This document shows positions 51,927 to 61,553 of a stretch of 64,000 nucleotides of DNA, in pieces. The notes under the pieces are model-generated. The model was not told the DNA's origin, made no database searches, and was given only the letters and a program-made list of their open reading frames with translations. The position numbers were made by a program, and so were the translations under genes. How positions within the stretch are numbered: position 1 is the first letter of the stretch; each line of letters starts with the position of its first letter. This DNA is from a bacterium. Its GTDB lineage: Bacteria > Electryoneota > RPQS01. The DNA is taken from the NCBI GenBank assembly GCA_036504735.1, contig DASXUQ010000017.1, positions 345,349-409,348 of the forward strand, read 5' to 3'.

Positions 51927-54098
51927 TTACTTCAGCAGCATCAGTTTCTGCACACGCTGCTCTCCGCCTGCGCGCAACACGGCCCAGTAGATACCGGATG
52001 ACTTGCCGCCTGCGTCCCACGGAATTGTGTGGGTGCCGCTTTGCATGGCGGTGTTCACCAGTGTGGCCGCTTCCCGCCCTAACAGGTCGTACACCGTCAA
52101 CGTCACCTGACCGTGACGGACCAGGCTGTAGTGCAGTGTTGTTGTAGAATTGAAGGGATTCGGAAATGCGGACAGTGAGTAATCCGCCGGTAGACGGGAT
52201 GGACCGCTTGCCGGCGCCGCCAGCGTATTATCCGTGTACCGCAACAGAGTACCATCGTATCCGGCTGCCCAGGCATGGCGGGCATCCGGAGAGGATAGAC
52301 TGTACACGGCATTGGCGACACGCAGACTGTCTGCTCTCCATGTCCATCCTCCATCCGTAGTGTGCAGCATTCGGCCGCTGCCTGTCATCCAGCCGTTCAG
52401 AGAATCACCAAAGGCCAATCGGCCCGCATCTCCCTGATACGGATTCCTCCATGTGGTTCCGCCGTCGGTGGTCAGCATCAGGCCGTCATAATCGGTGGCA
52501 ACCCAAATTCGCAGGCTGTCCATCGCCGCCAGATCAAAGATATCCAGAACGGGAAGATTGAATGTTTGCCAGTTCGTTCCGCCATTCGTCGTATAAAGGA
52601 GCGTGCCGTCGTGGGACCCGAGCGCCCAGCCCATTCGCGCATTAATGAATACGAATTCGGAGAATGTCCAGCCATAACTGCCCGTTGTCGTGTACTGCTC
52701 CGTCCAGTTTGCACCACCGTCCTGTGTGTGGTATATGCTGATGTACGTGTCGTAGTGCCCCTCACTGTAGCGACTGGTCCAACCGTGAGTGGCATCCGCA
52801 AACAGGAACCCTCCGATTCCCTCCCCGAAGACGTGGCCCGCTTCCGACCAGATCGTGCCGCCATTCGTGGTGCGGAATACTTGGCCTGTGGAACTCATCG
52901 CCCAGCCGTGCACGCTGTCCGGAAAAGAGACTTTCGAAATCGGCAGCGTATCGCTCACGAATTCCCTGCTCCACGTCGTGCCGCCGTCAGTCGTATGTAA
53001 AAGATGCGAATACGAGCCCAAATTGTCCCAGCCGGACTGGATCATCCACCCGTTCCGCGGGTTCGCAAACTGAACATCATCATAGTGCACATTGCTCGCG
53101 CCCGCGATCTGGATCCACTGTGTTCCACCATCCGTCGAATGGAGCACAACACCGCCCCTTCCCACGGCAAAGGTGCTCAACGCGTCTCGTGCCCACAGGC
53201 CTTCGATGCCAAGGTTGAGTGGATTGGGCCACACCGTCCACGTAAAGCCACCGTCCGTAGTATGCTGAATCCCCCCACCGAAACTCCACCCGTTCAATGA
53301 ATCCACGAATCGCAGCGGAGAGTGGGCGCGGATGGCCTCTGGCATCCGCTGCCACGTTATGCCCCCATTGTCAGTGTTCAACAATCTGCCGTAGGTCGTG
53401 CATGCCCATCCGTGAAGGGTATCCGCGAAAGTCACATCGTCCGTGTATTCCATATCGCGCAGATTCAAGGTGTCCAGACTCCAACTTACTCCGCCGTCAG
53501 CTGTGTGCAGAATCCCGTTCGTGACCATCACCGCCCCGTGCAGGCTATCGGCAAAACTGATGGTATTCCCCCCATTGCGGGCCGTGTCCAGTATCAGTGG
53601 CTCCCAAGTGACGCCGCCGTCCGCTGTCTTCAGGACGATCAGTTCATGCGCGCCGCCCCAGTTATTTCCTGCGGCGAATCCATGCCTCGGATCCGGGAAT
53701 GTCATCCCCCAGATGTAATCAAACAGCGGTGACGGCATTCTCCGCCAGCTCTGGCCGCCATCCTCGGTCCGCAGTACCACGGATTGCGTAAGCGAGTTTG
53801 ACCAATCGTATCCCTGAATCCATCCATGCTCTGCATCCGGGAAAAGCACATGGCGTAAGTCATAGCTTCCCGCATCAGGAATCGAACAAATCTCCCATGT
53901 CGTCCCGCCATCCGTTGTGCGGATAACCGTACCACCGGCACCCACCGCCCAGCCGGTTTGCGCATCGGAGAACGTCGCGTCGTACAACGTGTTGCCCTGT
54001 GGCAATGGACTGAGCCATTCCCAGCCTTGCGCCTTCACCTGTTGACTTCCTGTCCCGATGAGTGCGATCACTACAAGCCAGTGGAGGATTCGATTCAC
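51927..54098 (-). CDS. Secreted BNR/YCF48-like propeller protein with T9SS tail (723 aa)
   Basis: I chose the GTG at 54098 (AGAGG 7 bases upstream). It yields a signal peptide (NRILHWLVVIALIGTGSQQVKAQ). The longer frame adds 36 unrelated residues and reaches almost to the promoter. Thirteen repeats of about 45 residues each end in TT(D/N)GG.(T/S)W, alternating with FxDxxHGWxxG, the signature of YCF48/BNR-type propellers. That is enough for two six- or seven-bladed propellers. The T9SS tail is at about 640-723 (FPNPFNSTTTLH, SSGIYWAVLR, KLMLLK). In bacteria these propellers are mostly binding proteins. The ligand is unknown. It is the first gene of a two-gene operon (12-base gap to the beta-helix gene). 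Confidence 0.9.
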   Translation of the reverse strand: MNRILHWLVVIALIGTGSQQVKAQGWEWLSPLPQGNTLYDATFSDAQTGWAVGAGGTVIRTTDGGTTWEICSIPDAGSYDLRHVLFPDAEHGWIQGYDWSNSLTQSVVLRTEDGGQSWRRMPSPLFDYIWGMTFPDPRHGFAAGNNWGGAHELIVLKTADGGVTWEPLILDTARNGGNTISFADSLHGAVMVTNGILHTADGGVSWSLDTLNLRDMEYTDDVTFADTLHGWACTTYGRLLNTDNGGITWQRMPEAIRAHSPLRFVDSLNGWSFGGGIQHTTDGGFTWTVWPNPLNLGIEGLWARDALSTFAVGRGGVVLHSTDGGTQWIQIAGASNVHYDDVQFANPRNGWMIQSGWDNLGSYSHLLHTTDGGTTWSREFVSDTLPISKVSFPDSVHGWAMSSTGQVFRTTNGGTIWSEAGHVFGEGIGGFLFADATHGWTSRYSEGHYDTYISIYHTQDGGANWTEQYTTTGSYGWTFSEFVFINARMGWALGSHDGTLLYTTNGGTNWQTFNLPVLDIFDLAAMDSLRIWVATDYDGLMLTTDGGTTWRNPYQGDAGRLAFGDSLNGWMTGSGRMLHTTDGGWTWRADSLRVANAVYSLSSPDARHAWAAGYDGTLLRYTDNTLAAPASGPSRLPADYSLSAFPNPFNSTTTLHYSLVRHGQVTLTVYDLLGREAATLVNTAMQSGTHTIPWDAGGKSSGIYWAVLRAGGEQRVQKLMLLK

Positions 54099-54223
54099 AG
54101 TGCACCTCTTTCGGACGAGCGCCTGCCATAAAGTCTCGCCGCACAATGGAGTTTCTCGATTTCGTTCCGACAAACCGCTATGTTCAACAGGGCTGCGCCT
54201 GCGCACAAGTCCTGTTCATCTAC

Positions 54224-54252
54224 AAGATAGCAGAAAAATCCTGAATAGTCAA
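54224..54252 (-). promoter_or_regulatory. Promoter TTGACT-17-TATCTT
   Basis: On the minus strand the -35 is at 54247-54252 and the -10 at 54224-54229. It drives the propeller/beta-helix operon. Confidence 0.75.
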
Positions 54253-54568
54253 TCGCTGGCATGGGATGGCTCGATTCTAATGTGGACCCACTTCTTAAGC
54301 TTTTGCGGTTGCAACTGAGTGCGCCATGTCCGATTCGGTGGAGAATACCATCTCTGCCTCAATGTCCTTCCGCATTCGCCCGATCATTTTCGGTGAAACA
54401 AGCGGGCGTAGAGGTAATTGAACGGATAGTTGCCGCTCTGCGGCGTTTGAGTCGCTTTGCAAATGCGAAAAAAGGCCCCCGATCACGAGGAACCTTAAAC
54501 CTGCTGTGGCCACTCAGCAGCGTATGTGAAATTATGGTGTATTTTGTCGACGCTGCAACCTGCAACAA

Positions 54569-54601
54569 ACAGTGGTTCAGTCAGAATGACTGAACCACTG
54601 T
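54569..54601 (-). terminator. tRNA-type terminator hairpin
   Basis: A perfect 15-bp stem (54569-54583 with 54587-54601) has a 3-nt loop. On the minus strand it directly follows the tRNA-Glu fragment and ends in TTGTTG. Confidence 0.75.
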
Positions 54602-54603
54602 TG

Positions 54604-54650
54604 TGTACCGCCTAGGGGATTCGAACCCCTGTTACCGGCGTGAGAGATCG
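54604..54650 (-). tRNA. tRNA-Glu(CUC) 3' fragment, 5' half missing
   Basis: Read on the minus strand: anticodon loop CTCTCAC, 3' anticodon strand GCCGG, TAACA, T-arm AGGGG-TTCGAAT-CCCCT and acceptor 3' strand AGGCGGTA. This is the 3' half of a glutamate tRNA. No matching 5' acceptor (ACCGCCT) or D-arm precedes it. The bases before the loop (CCGAT) pair only partly with GCCGG. The break at the anticodon loop is typical of tyrosine-recombinase attachment sites, and the following terminator looks like the gene's original one. It cannot be a functional tRNA. Confidence 0.7.
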
Positions 54651-54880
54651 GTAAGTAAAAGGCTGTAAACCCTTGTGTTAGCTTGTCTCCAGTTTCATCT
54701 GCCAGCAAGTGCCACCGTCCCATCCGCGTGCATGTGACCCCGACTTCATGCAAGCGACAGCCAACATCGTGACCTATGTTACTGGCCTTCAAATCCCGAG
54801 AAGGGCAGGAGGGAGGGGAACGGCCCGGCCGTACCATCCAGCAGAAAGCCTGAGCACTCGCTCAAGCTTTCCTTTAGCTA

Positions 54881-54918
54881 AAGAAACAGGCTCCCCGTCG
54901 CCGAAGAGCCTACTTCTT
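54881..54918 (-). terminator. Terminator hairpin with AGGCTC stem
   Basis: AAGAA-AC-AGGCTC (54881-54893) pairs with GAGCCT-AC-TTCTT (54906-54918) with a two-base internal loop. The minus-strand tail is TAGCTAAAGG, without a T-run. It lies 19 bases past the stop of the 1398-aa gene. Confidence 0.6.
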
Positions 54919-54936
54919 CTGTCGTGTGCGTTGATG

Positions 54937-57900
54937 CTATTTGAGCAGCAGCATCTTCTGTGTAACGGTGTGGCTTGCGGCTTCCAAGCGGTAGATGTAT
55001 ACGCCCGATGCCATGCATGTTCCGTTCCAACTGATGGAATGGTAGCCCGCCGCCTGCGGGGCATCGACTAAGGTCGCCACCTGTTGTCCCATCACATTAT
55101 AAAGCGTCAGGCGGACTTGGCCTGATGCAGGCACGGCGTAACGGATCGTCGTCGTGGCATTGAAGGGATTCGGATAGTTCTGCTCGAGGATGCAGGTTTC
55201 CGGAGCCTTCAGGTAGTTCTCGTGATGCGCCTCCGGAGCCGCAGGAATTACCCGCTCCACGGCACGCCGCAGCGATTGAATGGTCTGGGCGGAGACGACG
55301 GGGGCTTCTGAATCCAGGCCGCTACGCAGGCTGTCATATTGCAGGCGCAGCACTGTGATGGCATAGTCAAGAGCCGCACAGGCCGAATCCACGTCGCTGG
55401 GCGGATTAGCCATAATTTGCTGGTAGATGTTCATCGCGGACGCGTACTGATGATCCTCCACCAGTGCGCGCGTCGCCAGATCCTGCGCGGTTTCCACGAG
55501 ACAGGTGTCGCTTGCATGCGTCGTCACTACGGTGCCGTAGTAGGTCAGCAAATCGCTGTAGCCGCTGTTCACCTGCATTTGATTGTTCAGCAGGCGCGAA
55601 GCGGCGACCTGGGCCCAACTGCTGTCCGGATACTGGCTGATAGTCTGTGTATAGGCGGTAGAGGCATCGGCCGTATTCCCCGCCATCTCAGCGGCGTAAC
55701 CCTGTTCAAACGAGGTCTGTGCCGCATTGGTGCTGAGGCTCTTGGGGGCCTCGCAGCCGCCAAAGGAGGCGGTCGGGGAGTAGCTCCACAACGTCAGGTC
55801 CGACGGCCAAAAGGCCCCGGCCGTGGGCGGGGTGGGATACCAAGAATTGCCATGGACGTCGTGCTTAGGAGCGGATTTGGAGACGTCCTCCATAAAGAAG
55901 CCCTTGGTGCCGTAGATGGTGAACTGATTGGCGCCTCCGGCGCAGACCGGGTAGCTGTCCTCCATCGTGATCAAGGTCAGATCGGTGGCAGTGAAGCTAT
56001 TGGAGCCACCGTCCACACCGTTAGTGTTCCAGAGCACCGGGTAGCTGCCGTTGGCCAAGAGCATTTCGCCGGACTTGTCATCCTCGAACGTATTGCAGTA
56101 AAGTGTGGGGGAACTCGCGTAGCCGTTCAGGCCGAAGTCCGCGTTAGCGTACACATGGCAGCGGCTGATTTTCGGCGAGGAGCTGGTCAGCAAAATACCG
56201 TCGTCGAAATTGTCGTGGATCTGGCAGGTGCTGATCGTGGCCAGCGGGGTAGACATCATCGAAATGCCCTCGGCGCTGTTTACCGAAATCTCGCAGTTGC
56301 TGATCGTCGGTGCGCCCGAACCTGCAGGACTGTAGATGTGGATGCCCTGGCCGTTATTCTGAATCGTGCAGTGATCTGCCAAAAGTGCCGTCGCCGCGGT
56401 CGTACTCAGGCCGACGCTCGCGCCCGTGATTGTGCAGTAAGACAGATTAGCCGTGCCGCGAACGTCGATCCCGTTCCATGGTGACGTCTGATCGTCGCCG
56501 ACGCGGCTGAAGGTAATTTCCTGTCCGCTGGCACCTGCGGCAAGCAACGTGCCCTTGACGGTCAGCTTGGCATCCGGGGCAAACATCAGGTGCGCGCCTG
56601 CCGATACCGTGACTGTTGCACCAATCGGAAGCGTGACATCGCCGACCACGATCCAATCGCCGCTGACCGTCGTGGGCAACGGATGTAATGCATCCGCCAC
56701 GTTGAACTCCCAGCGCTTGATCACGGTGTGATCGACATTGTCGTCGTTGGAATCGGGAGTGCGCAGCGTCATCGTCAATACGCGGTGCTGGAGATCAGTG
56801 GCCTCGATCTGCACATCCACAATACCATATTCGGACGCATGAGAATAGTCAGATGCTTCCCACCATGTCTGCGCGTGGAACGAGTAGGGGGGCATAGTTC
56901 CGCCGTAAGTGACCATGAACAGCGCGGCGGGGCTGTTAGCACTGTCCGTGGCGACCCAGCAGACTTGGGAGACGAGAGGATCAGCCACAACCTTAACGAT
57001 GCCATTGTTTGCAACCTCTCCGGCTGTCCATGATCCTGTGTTGGGATCATAGCGCAGCAGGCGGCCATGATGGTTGGACTGGATGTCCCCACCGATGTAA
57101 GCGGGCATGCCGTCGTATTGGCCAACTGACACTGAACGATAATGCACGCCAAAATCAGGATAGGTGTTGCCGTTGATCAGAGTGAAGTTCTGCCCACGGT
57201 CTCCTGACATCCAGATGGAAGAGACAAAGGCGCTGGCATCACACAAATAGTACAACTGATTGTTGGCCGGAGCAATGTACCCCCAGCTTGCTTGGGTGGG
57301 TAATCCCACACAGCTTGCAGGGTGCCATCCCTGATCGTCAAGCCATAGGCGGGGTTGACCGTCAGTTGTCCGACCGTCAAATGATATGTAATTTCCTGAC
57401 GGCGAGGATGCAACATCATAAACGTTGGCTCGTGTGTTACCGGACTCTGTGAATAGAGTGACCGAATCCCATGTCATGTAGTCAGGCTCGATCAGCGTTT
57501 TGACCGTTGGGCCAGTTTCGCCTATTGGGTTGTAGACGATCCATGGGGCACCTGCTCCTCCTTCCGGACGCATAAAAGGCTTTGTTCCCTCTTCTTGCGT
57601 TCCCAACGAAATTGTATGAGCGATCCCAGTTGATGACTTTACTTGAATAATCAGCGACTTGTCGTCTGGATAAATGGGATCAGCGGCATGATTGATCAGG
57701 GCAACATCCGTGTACGGTCCGAACGAGGCGTGACTCAAACCGCTCCAGGCATGATCCCAGTGCTGAAAGAGACTCGGAGTGTAGGTAATCTCGTGCCATG
57801 TAATGCTGGGATGTGTCAAGTCCGCGAATGTAATTTGGCCCACATAGGATGCGTCCCAGCCCATAACCGCGATTTTGTCGTGAAGCCAGCCATTGCGATC

Positions 57901-59133
57901 GCTCACGATTTTGTGCACATCCAGTGCGCGAATGGCATCACCGCCATTGACTGCTGCGTTGGCCGATTGCCAATGTGCTCCCTGATCACCGGAAATGAAT
58001 ACGCCGTGGTTTGTCGCTGTTGCCAATACAAGCGCTTCCGCACCGTTTACGTTGCAGCGAATTGCTTTTACATCGTATGGCACTGTGTTGACCGGGAACG
58101 GTGGATTCTGTTCAGGATCAACTCGTTGCCAGTTTTGAATACCTTCACCATTTGGATGAATAGGCAAGTCGCCAACAAACGTCTCAAATTCCCCTTCATT
58201 TCCCATTGCGACACCATAAATCTTCTTGAGCACCGGATACGTGTCCACCGAGATTTGCAAATTCACGAGCGGACGCATGTTTGCAGGTACGGCCAGTGCG
58301 GGGTCAACTTCATTCCACACAGGCAATAAGCGCTCGTTAGAGGTCCAGTACATCCGGTCGGTCGTTACCGGATCATGTTGAAGTGAAGGATCGCCTTGGG
58401 GAAGTGTGGTTGTGGTTACGATAATCGGCTCGACTTGGAGGCTGTGGGCAGAGTTCTCCTGCTCAATTCCGTCCAGATCATATACCCAGCGCCCTGCCGG
58501 AACATTGCCGTCGTTCACCGCAGGAGTCCAGGGAGTGTCGTAATATGTGTATGTGCCCGTTGACCACCAATGGTAATCATAGCATGCGTCAGTCGTCGTC
58601 AGACCGCCTGCCATGCAATTCCGGTCAGGAATATCGTCCGCATAGTGGCACTCGCCGAGGCTGGTAATCGTAGTGATCGGGATACTCCGGACCAACCAAC
58701 TTGTCTGGTCACACACGGCATGACAATAGCTGTATCCATCAGGGCTGGCCATGACAATGGTTGAACCCACACCCTGCTGAAACGACATGTCCGCCACGCC
58801 CGACTCGCAAAACGCCGGATAGGCGCCGACCGCATTGGTCCAATTCGAACCATAAATGAGGTGATCGAGTGTTCCGGCGGCATTGCCATTTGGGAATCGC
58901 AAAAAACCCCATTGTGGATTAGCGTTTGCATCGAATCCTGGTAGAGGTTGATGGCGGGAATCAAGCACATAGAGGTCACTGCTGGCATCACACTCCTGAT
59001 GCTCGTATGCACCGCCAGTACCCGTATGTGAAACAGGGATAGCCAAGGGAGTCGGCGCTGGTTGCGCCCAGCAGACAGACAACGAAATCACGATCCAAAC
59101 GAACACGCCAGCGCGTGCGAGTCGGCAAAACAT
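54937..59133 (-). CDS. Secreted BNR-like/beta-helix protein with helical segment and T9SS tail (1398 aa)
   Basis: AGGAGAG precedes the ATG. The signal peptide is MFCRLARAGVFVWIVISLSVCWA. Residues about 25-780 are mostly beta with scattered BNR-like boxes (SGDQGAHW, SGDRGQNF), suggesting a propeller. A cap strand (GDVTLPIGATVTVSAGAHLMF, about 840) introduces a short right-handed beta-helix (about 850-1040: LSYCTITGAS, ISNCEISVNS, ISTCQIHDN, ISRCHVYAN). About 1110-1290 is helical and TPR-like (SFEQGYAAEMAGNTADASTAYTQTISQYPDSSWAQVAASRLL). The T9SS tail spans about 1305-1398 (NYPNPFNATTTI, MASGVYIYRL, KMLLLK). The same order beta-helix, Cys-containing linker, helices, tail is found in the gene at the right edge. 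No catalytic site was recognised. It follows the sialidase-like gene after 57 bases, probably in one transcript. Confidence 0.88.
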   Translation of the reverse strand: MFCRLARAGVFVWIVISLSVCWAQPAPTPLAIPVSHTGTGGAYEHQECDASSDLYVLDSRHQPLPGFDANANPQWGFLRFPNGNAAGTLDHLIYGSNWTNAVGAYPAFCESGVADMSFQQGVGSTIVMASPDGYSYCHAVCDQTSWLVRSIPITTITSLGECHYADDIPDRNCMAGGLTTTDACYDYHWWSTGTYTYYDTPWTPAVNDGNVPAGRWVYDLDGIEQENSAHSLQVEPIIVTTTTLPQGDPSLQHDPVTTDRMYWTSNERLLPVWNEVDPALAVPANMRPLVNLQISVDTYPVLKKIYGVAMGNEGEFETFVGDLPIHPNGEGIQNWQRVDPEQNPPFPVNTVPYDVKAIRCNVNGAEALVLATATNHGVFISGDQGAHWQSANAAVNGGDAIRALDVHKIVSDRNGWLHDKIAVMGWDASYVGQITFADLTHPSITWHEITYTPSLFQHWDHAWSGLSHASFGPYTDVALINHAADPIYPDDKSLIIQVKSSTGIAHTISLGTQEEGTKPFMRPEGGAGAPWIVYNPIGETGPTVKTLIEPDYMTWDSVTLFTESGNTRANVYDVASSPSGNYISFDGRTTDGQPRLWLDDQGWHPASCVGLPTQASWGYIAPANNQLYYLCDASAFVSSIWMSGDRGQNFTLINGNTYPDFGVHYRSVSVGQYDGMPAYIGGDIQSNHHGRLLRYDPNTGSWTAGEVANNGIVKVVADPLVSQVCWVATDSANSPAALFMVTYGGTMPPYSFHAQTWWEASDYSHASEYGIVDVQIEATDLQHRVLTMTLRTPDSNDDNVDHTVIKRWEFNVADALHPLPTTVSGDWIVVGDVTLPIGATVTVSAGAHLMFAPDAKLTVKGTLLAAGASGQEITFSRVGDDQTSPWNGIDVRGTANLSYCTITGASVGLSTTAATALLADHCTIQNNGQGIHIYSPAGSGAPTISNCEISVNSAEGISMMSTPLATISTCQIHDNFDDGILLTSSSPKISRCHVYANADFGLNGYASSPTLYCNTFEDDKSGEMLLANGSYPVLWNTNGVDGGSNSFTATDLTLITMEDSYPVCAGGANQFTIYGTKGFFMEDVSKSAPKHDVHGNSWYPTPPTAGAFWPSDLTLWSYSPTASFGGCEAPKSLSTNAAQTSFEQGYAAEMAGNTADASTAYTQTISQYPDSSWAQVAASRLLNNQMQVNSGYSDLLTYYGTVVTTHASDTCLVETAQDLATRALVEDHQYASAMNIYQQIMANPPSDVDSACAALDYAITVLRLQYDSLRSGLDSEAPVVSAQTIQSLRRAVERVIPAAPEAHHENYLKAPETCILEQNYPNPFNATTTIRYAVPASGQVRLTLYNVMGQQVATLVDAPQAAGYHSISWNGTCMASGVYIYRLEAASHTVTQKMLLLK

Positions 59134-59190
59134 GATGCTCTCCTAAGAAAATACGTTGAGTACATTACTCACCGCCCAAAGGGGCAGGAC

Positions 59191-60984
59191 TTATTTCAGG
59201 ATCAAGAGTTTCTGTCTGGCGGTTCTGCTGCCGCTGGCGACCTCCAGCACGAAAAGTCCTGAGGCAGACGGGGCATCGGGAGCAAGGGATGTGCGACTGT
59301 TGGCAAGCCGCCGTTGCAGCAGTCGTTGTCCCAGCAGATTGTAGACGCTGACGGTGACCGGCCCCTGCGCAAACCACTCCGGTGCAAGCTGAAGCGATGG
59401 CCAGCCGTTGCTTGGGTTGGGAAACACCGACACCGCGAAGGAGGACGGCGGAAGGATGAAGGATGAAGTTGCGGACGGCCCCTGAGCCACGAAGGAGAGC
59501 CAACCGGTGTCGGGGACGCTGGTAATGTTCTCCCAGAAGTCCTCGGCTTGGCCCCGATAATCGAACCGGCCTTCATGCGGCACCACAAACGTGGTACTGT
59601 AGCGCGAGCCCGATGTCCGTTCCATGCTCACGGTGCTGACCTGACCGCTGTCGGAAATCAGCACGCGCACTTCCGAGAGTGTGTCGTTGTCGGCGGCGGT
59701 CGCTTCCAAACGCAGGGTGTCGCCTTGCCGGATCGTATCCTGTCCCCATAGATCCAGTGTCAGCGCCGGCGGCAGCGTGTCCGGGGTAAGGGTTCCATTG
59801 ACGGTGCGGTAGTCCTCGGTCGTCCAGCTGTCATGGAATCCCTGCCAGTAGAGCCGCACCTCGTTGCCGACAAACTGGCCGGTGCCGTACCAGCTGTAAA
59901 ATGCCACGCCATCCACATACTGCTGCGGGTACCAGTCCTTGCCGTGGTTAGCCGACAACCGAAAATAGATACCCCAGCGGGTCGAATCGGCGCTGCCGTA
60001 GTCCTGCCAGGCCACGCCCCACAGTTTGCCGTGGCAAAAGGCTTCCGGTTCGGCCATGTAGGACGAGAGCGTCGCCCCTTGGGAGAGCGTGCGCGGCAGA
60101 CTCCAGCTCACACCGGCATCGGTGGTGCGCTGGTAGTACAAGGTTTCCATCACGAAGCCGTCGGTGTGGGTACAGACGCTGAGTTGGATTGCGGTCTCGG
60201 AGGAACTATCGGCCGTCAGCAGGCTGTTGATAATGTAGGCGGCCATCGGTTGGCCGGGCAAATCCTGATACGGACTCCAACTCTGGCTGCTGCGGTCGCC
60301 GACCGACACACCCACACGCGAGGAACGTCCAACATGTCGGGCCTCATCGAGCAAGATGTTCGTCCGCGTCAGCCCCGCTCCGATGACGAAAGTCGAATCG
60401 CCCGCGAGGGGTATCAGGAGCCGCCAGTGATCCCCACCATCATCGCTGATCGAAATGCGCTTGTCAAAATGGCCTTGGGTGTCTATATTGACGACAACCA
60501 CTTGCCTGCCGACAGCCGTTCCCGCAGAAAGCCATCGATTACTTATAGGCGGCAAACAGGTAGCCCATGTAGCTCCGCCGTCCAGCGACCGCATGGTTTG
60601 GCTGGTCACGTGGAAGGTGGAATCTTCAGTATCGTAAAACGCAAAGATGCGTCCGTCTGCCCCGCTGAGGATGAGCCGGACATTATCATAGAAGTTGCTA
60701 TCCAGCCGTTGCCAAGCGCTCCAGGTTTGCCCGTTGTCGAAGGAATGGGCCACGACCGGCGTGTAGTTGGGGTTCTGGCTGCCATCGGACAACGTTCCAC
60801 CGGCCAGTAGCGTGTCCCCCATCATGATGAAGCTATGGTAGCTTTCCAGACTGCACCCGCTGTTCAGCCACCTCGCTTGTCCCCAAGTCACCGGCACCTG
60901 TGGCTGGGCGAAAAGGCTGGTATGCATGATGAGCAACATCAGCAGGCTCAAACTTATGTGCCATAGGGGGTGGTGTCTCTTCAT
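59191..60984 (-). CDS. Secreted sialidase-like (BNR) propeller protein with short T9SS-type tail (597 aa)
   Basis: The signal peptide is MKRHHPLWHISLSLLMLLIMHTSLFAQ. About residues 30-395 carry BNR/Asp-box repeats (SFDNGQTWSAW, SLDGGATWATC, SDDGGDHWRLL, TTDAGVSWSLP, SANHGKDWYP), as in exo-sialidases. The Arg triad of active sialidases could not be assigned. An Ig-like domain spans about 400-500 (PPALTLDLWGQDTIRQGDTLRLEA). The C-terminal ~80 residues are a divergent sorting tail (VFPNPSNGWPSLQL, ASGLFVLEVA, KLLILK). Just before it is SSFILPPSSFA, encoded by the dispersed ATCCTTC repeat (59443-59468), which appears to have entered the coding sequence without breaking the frame. It is the first gene of a two-gene operon with the 1398-aa gene. 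Confidence 0.87.
   Translation of the reverse strand: MKRHHPLWHISLSLLMLLIMHTSLFAQPQVPVTWGQARWLNSGCSLESYHSFIMMGDTLLAGGTLSDGSQNPNYTPVVAHSFDNGQTWSAWQRLDSNFYDNVRLILSGADGRIFAFYDTEDSTFHVTSQTMRSLDGGATWATCLPPISNRWLSAGTAVGRQVVVVNIDTQGHFDKRISISDDGGDHWRLLIPLAGDSTFVIGAGLTRTNILLDEARHVGRSSRVGVSVGDRSSQSWSPYQDLPGQPMAAYIINSLLTADSSSETAIQLSVCTHTDGFVMETLYYQRTTDAGVSWSLPRTLSQGATLSSYMAEPEAFCHGKLWGVAWQDYGSADSTRWGIYFRLSANHGKDWYPQQYVDGVAFYSWYGTGQFVGNEVRLYWQGFHDSWTTEDYRTVNGTLTPDTLPPALTLDLWGQDTIRQGDTLRLEATAADNDTLSEVRVLISDSGQVSTVSMERTSGSRYSTTFVVPHEGRFDYRGQAEDFWENITSVPDTGWLSFVAQGPSATSSFILPPSSFAVSVFPNPSNGWPSLQLAPEWFAQGPVTVSVYNLLGQRLLQRRLANSRTSLAPDAPSASGLFVLEVASGSRTARQKLLILK
59443..59468 (-). repeat. ATCCTTC-type dispersed repeat, copy C, within a coding region
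   Basis: On the minus strand the repeat reads CTTCATCCTTCATCC then TTCCGCCGTCC. It encodes SSFILPPSSF at the junction between the Ig domain and the sorting tail. It is in sense orientation to the gene, opposite to copies A and B relative to theirs. Confidence 0.6.
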
Positions 60985-61052
60985 CTTGGTCTCTGCTTTT
61001 TTGCGTGGATCATCCGCTCGGGTCGCGCACCGCTACGTTTTTGTTGGTCAGC

Positions 61053-61081
61053 AATATGAAGAACCGCTCGCAGAATGTCAA
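61053..61081 (-). promoter_or_regulatory. Promoter TTGACA-17-CATATT
   Basis: On the minus strand the -35 is at 61076-61081 and the -10 at 61053-61058, about 69 bases before the sialidase-like gene. Confidence 0.6.
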
Positions 61082-61511
61082 GTGCGATAGGGCATTGTGT
61101 ATAAAATGGTTTGCATTACCGTGAATATGACCAAGAAAGGAAAGAGTGCAAGAAATTGCGCACACCGCATTCTATTGGCTATAGTAGGCTTCCAGCAAAC
61201 GTCTCGAACGTTCACAACCTGATTTCGGATTTACAAATCGCCAAATCTGCATCAGCAACGAAATCTTCTGCTGGTAGTGACGGCTACGATTGAAGACCTC
61301 AACGATGACGGCCGGGGGGGGCTGGTGCATCTGGTGCTGTGAACTCGCAGATGCGGTAACCCGACGCCGTAGAACAACTTGCCCAGTAGGTGCGTCTTTC
61401 TTTGTGCTCTGTATCGAAGGCTGGCACAAGCAATTTCGCGGATTACCGTTTCAGTCAGCCAAGGCTCCGCCAGGAAATCATAACCCGATAGTCATTCCTG
61501 TTGCACACCCC

Positions 61512-61553
61512 AAAGGAAACAGGCTCCCCATCGCGGAGGAGCCTGTTTCCTTT
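61512..61553 (-). terminator. Long intrinsic terminator with AGGCTCC stem
   Basis: A perfect 16-bp stem AAAGGAAACAGGCTCC (61512-61527) pairs with 61538-61553. It lies 19 bases past the stop of the right-edge gene. Confidence 0.85.

Larger units (their letters stand above)
54099..54936. other. 838-base region with promoter, tRNA fragment and terminators
   Basis: It contains the promoter at 54224-54252, about 300 bases with nothing recognised, the terminator at 54569-54601, the tRNA-Glu 3' fragment (about 54604-54650), about 230 bases of unrecognised sequence with a short open frame on the minus strand (54577-54837), and the terminator at 54881-54918. Confidence 0.6.

Noticed and set aside
51954-54090. 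TT(D/N)GG.TW repeats as a possible CRISPR or satellite array
   Set aside because: The repeats are degenerate at base level, spaced about 135 bases and in frame. They encode propeller blades.
54604-54690. Intact tRNA gene
   Set aside because: There is no 5' acceptor strand complementary to AGGCGGT and no D-arm within 90 bases upstream on the minus strand.
54577-54837. 86-codon minus-strand frame across the tRNA fragment as an integrase tail
   Set aside because: It has no recombinase motif (no R-H-R-Y residues) and its last third is simply translated tRNA sequence.
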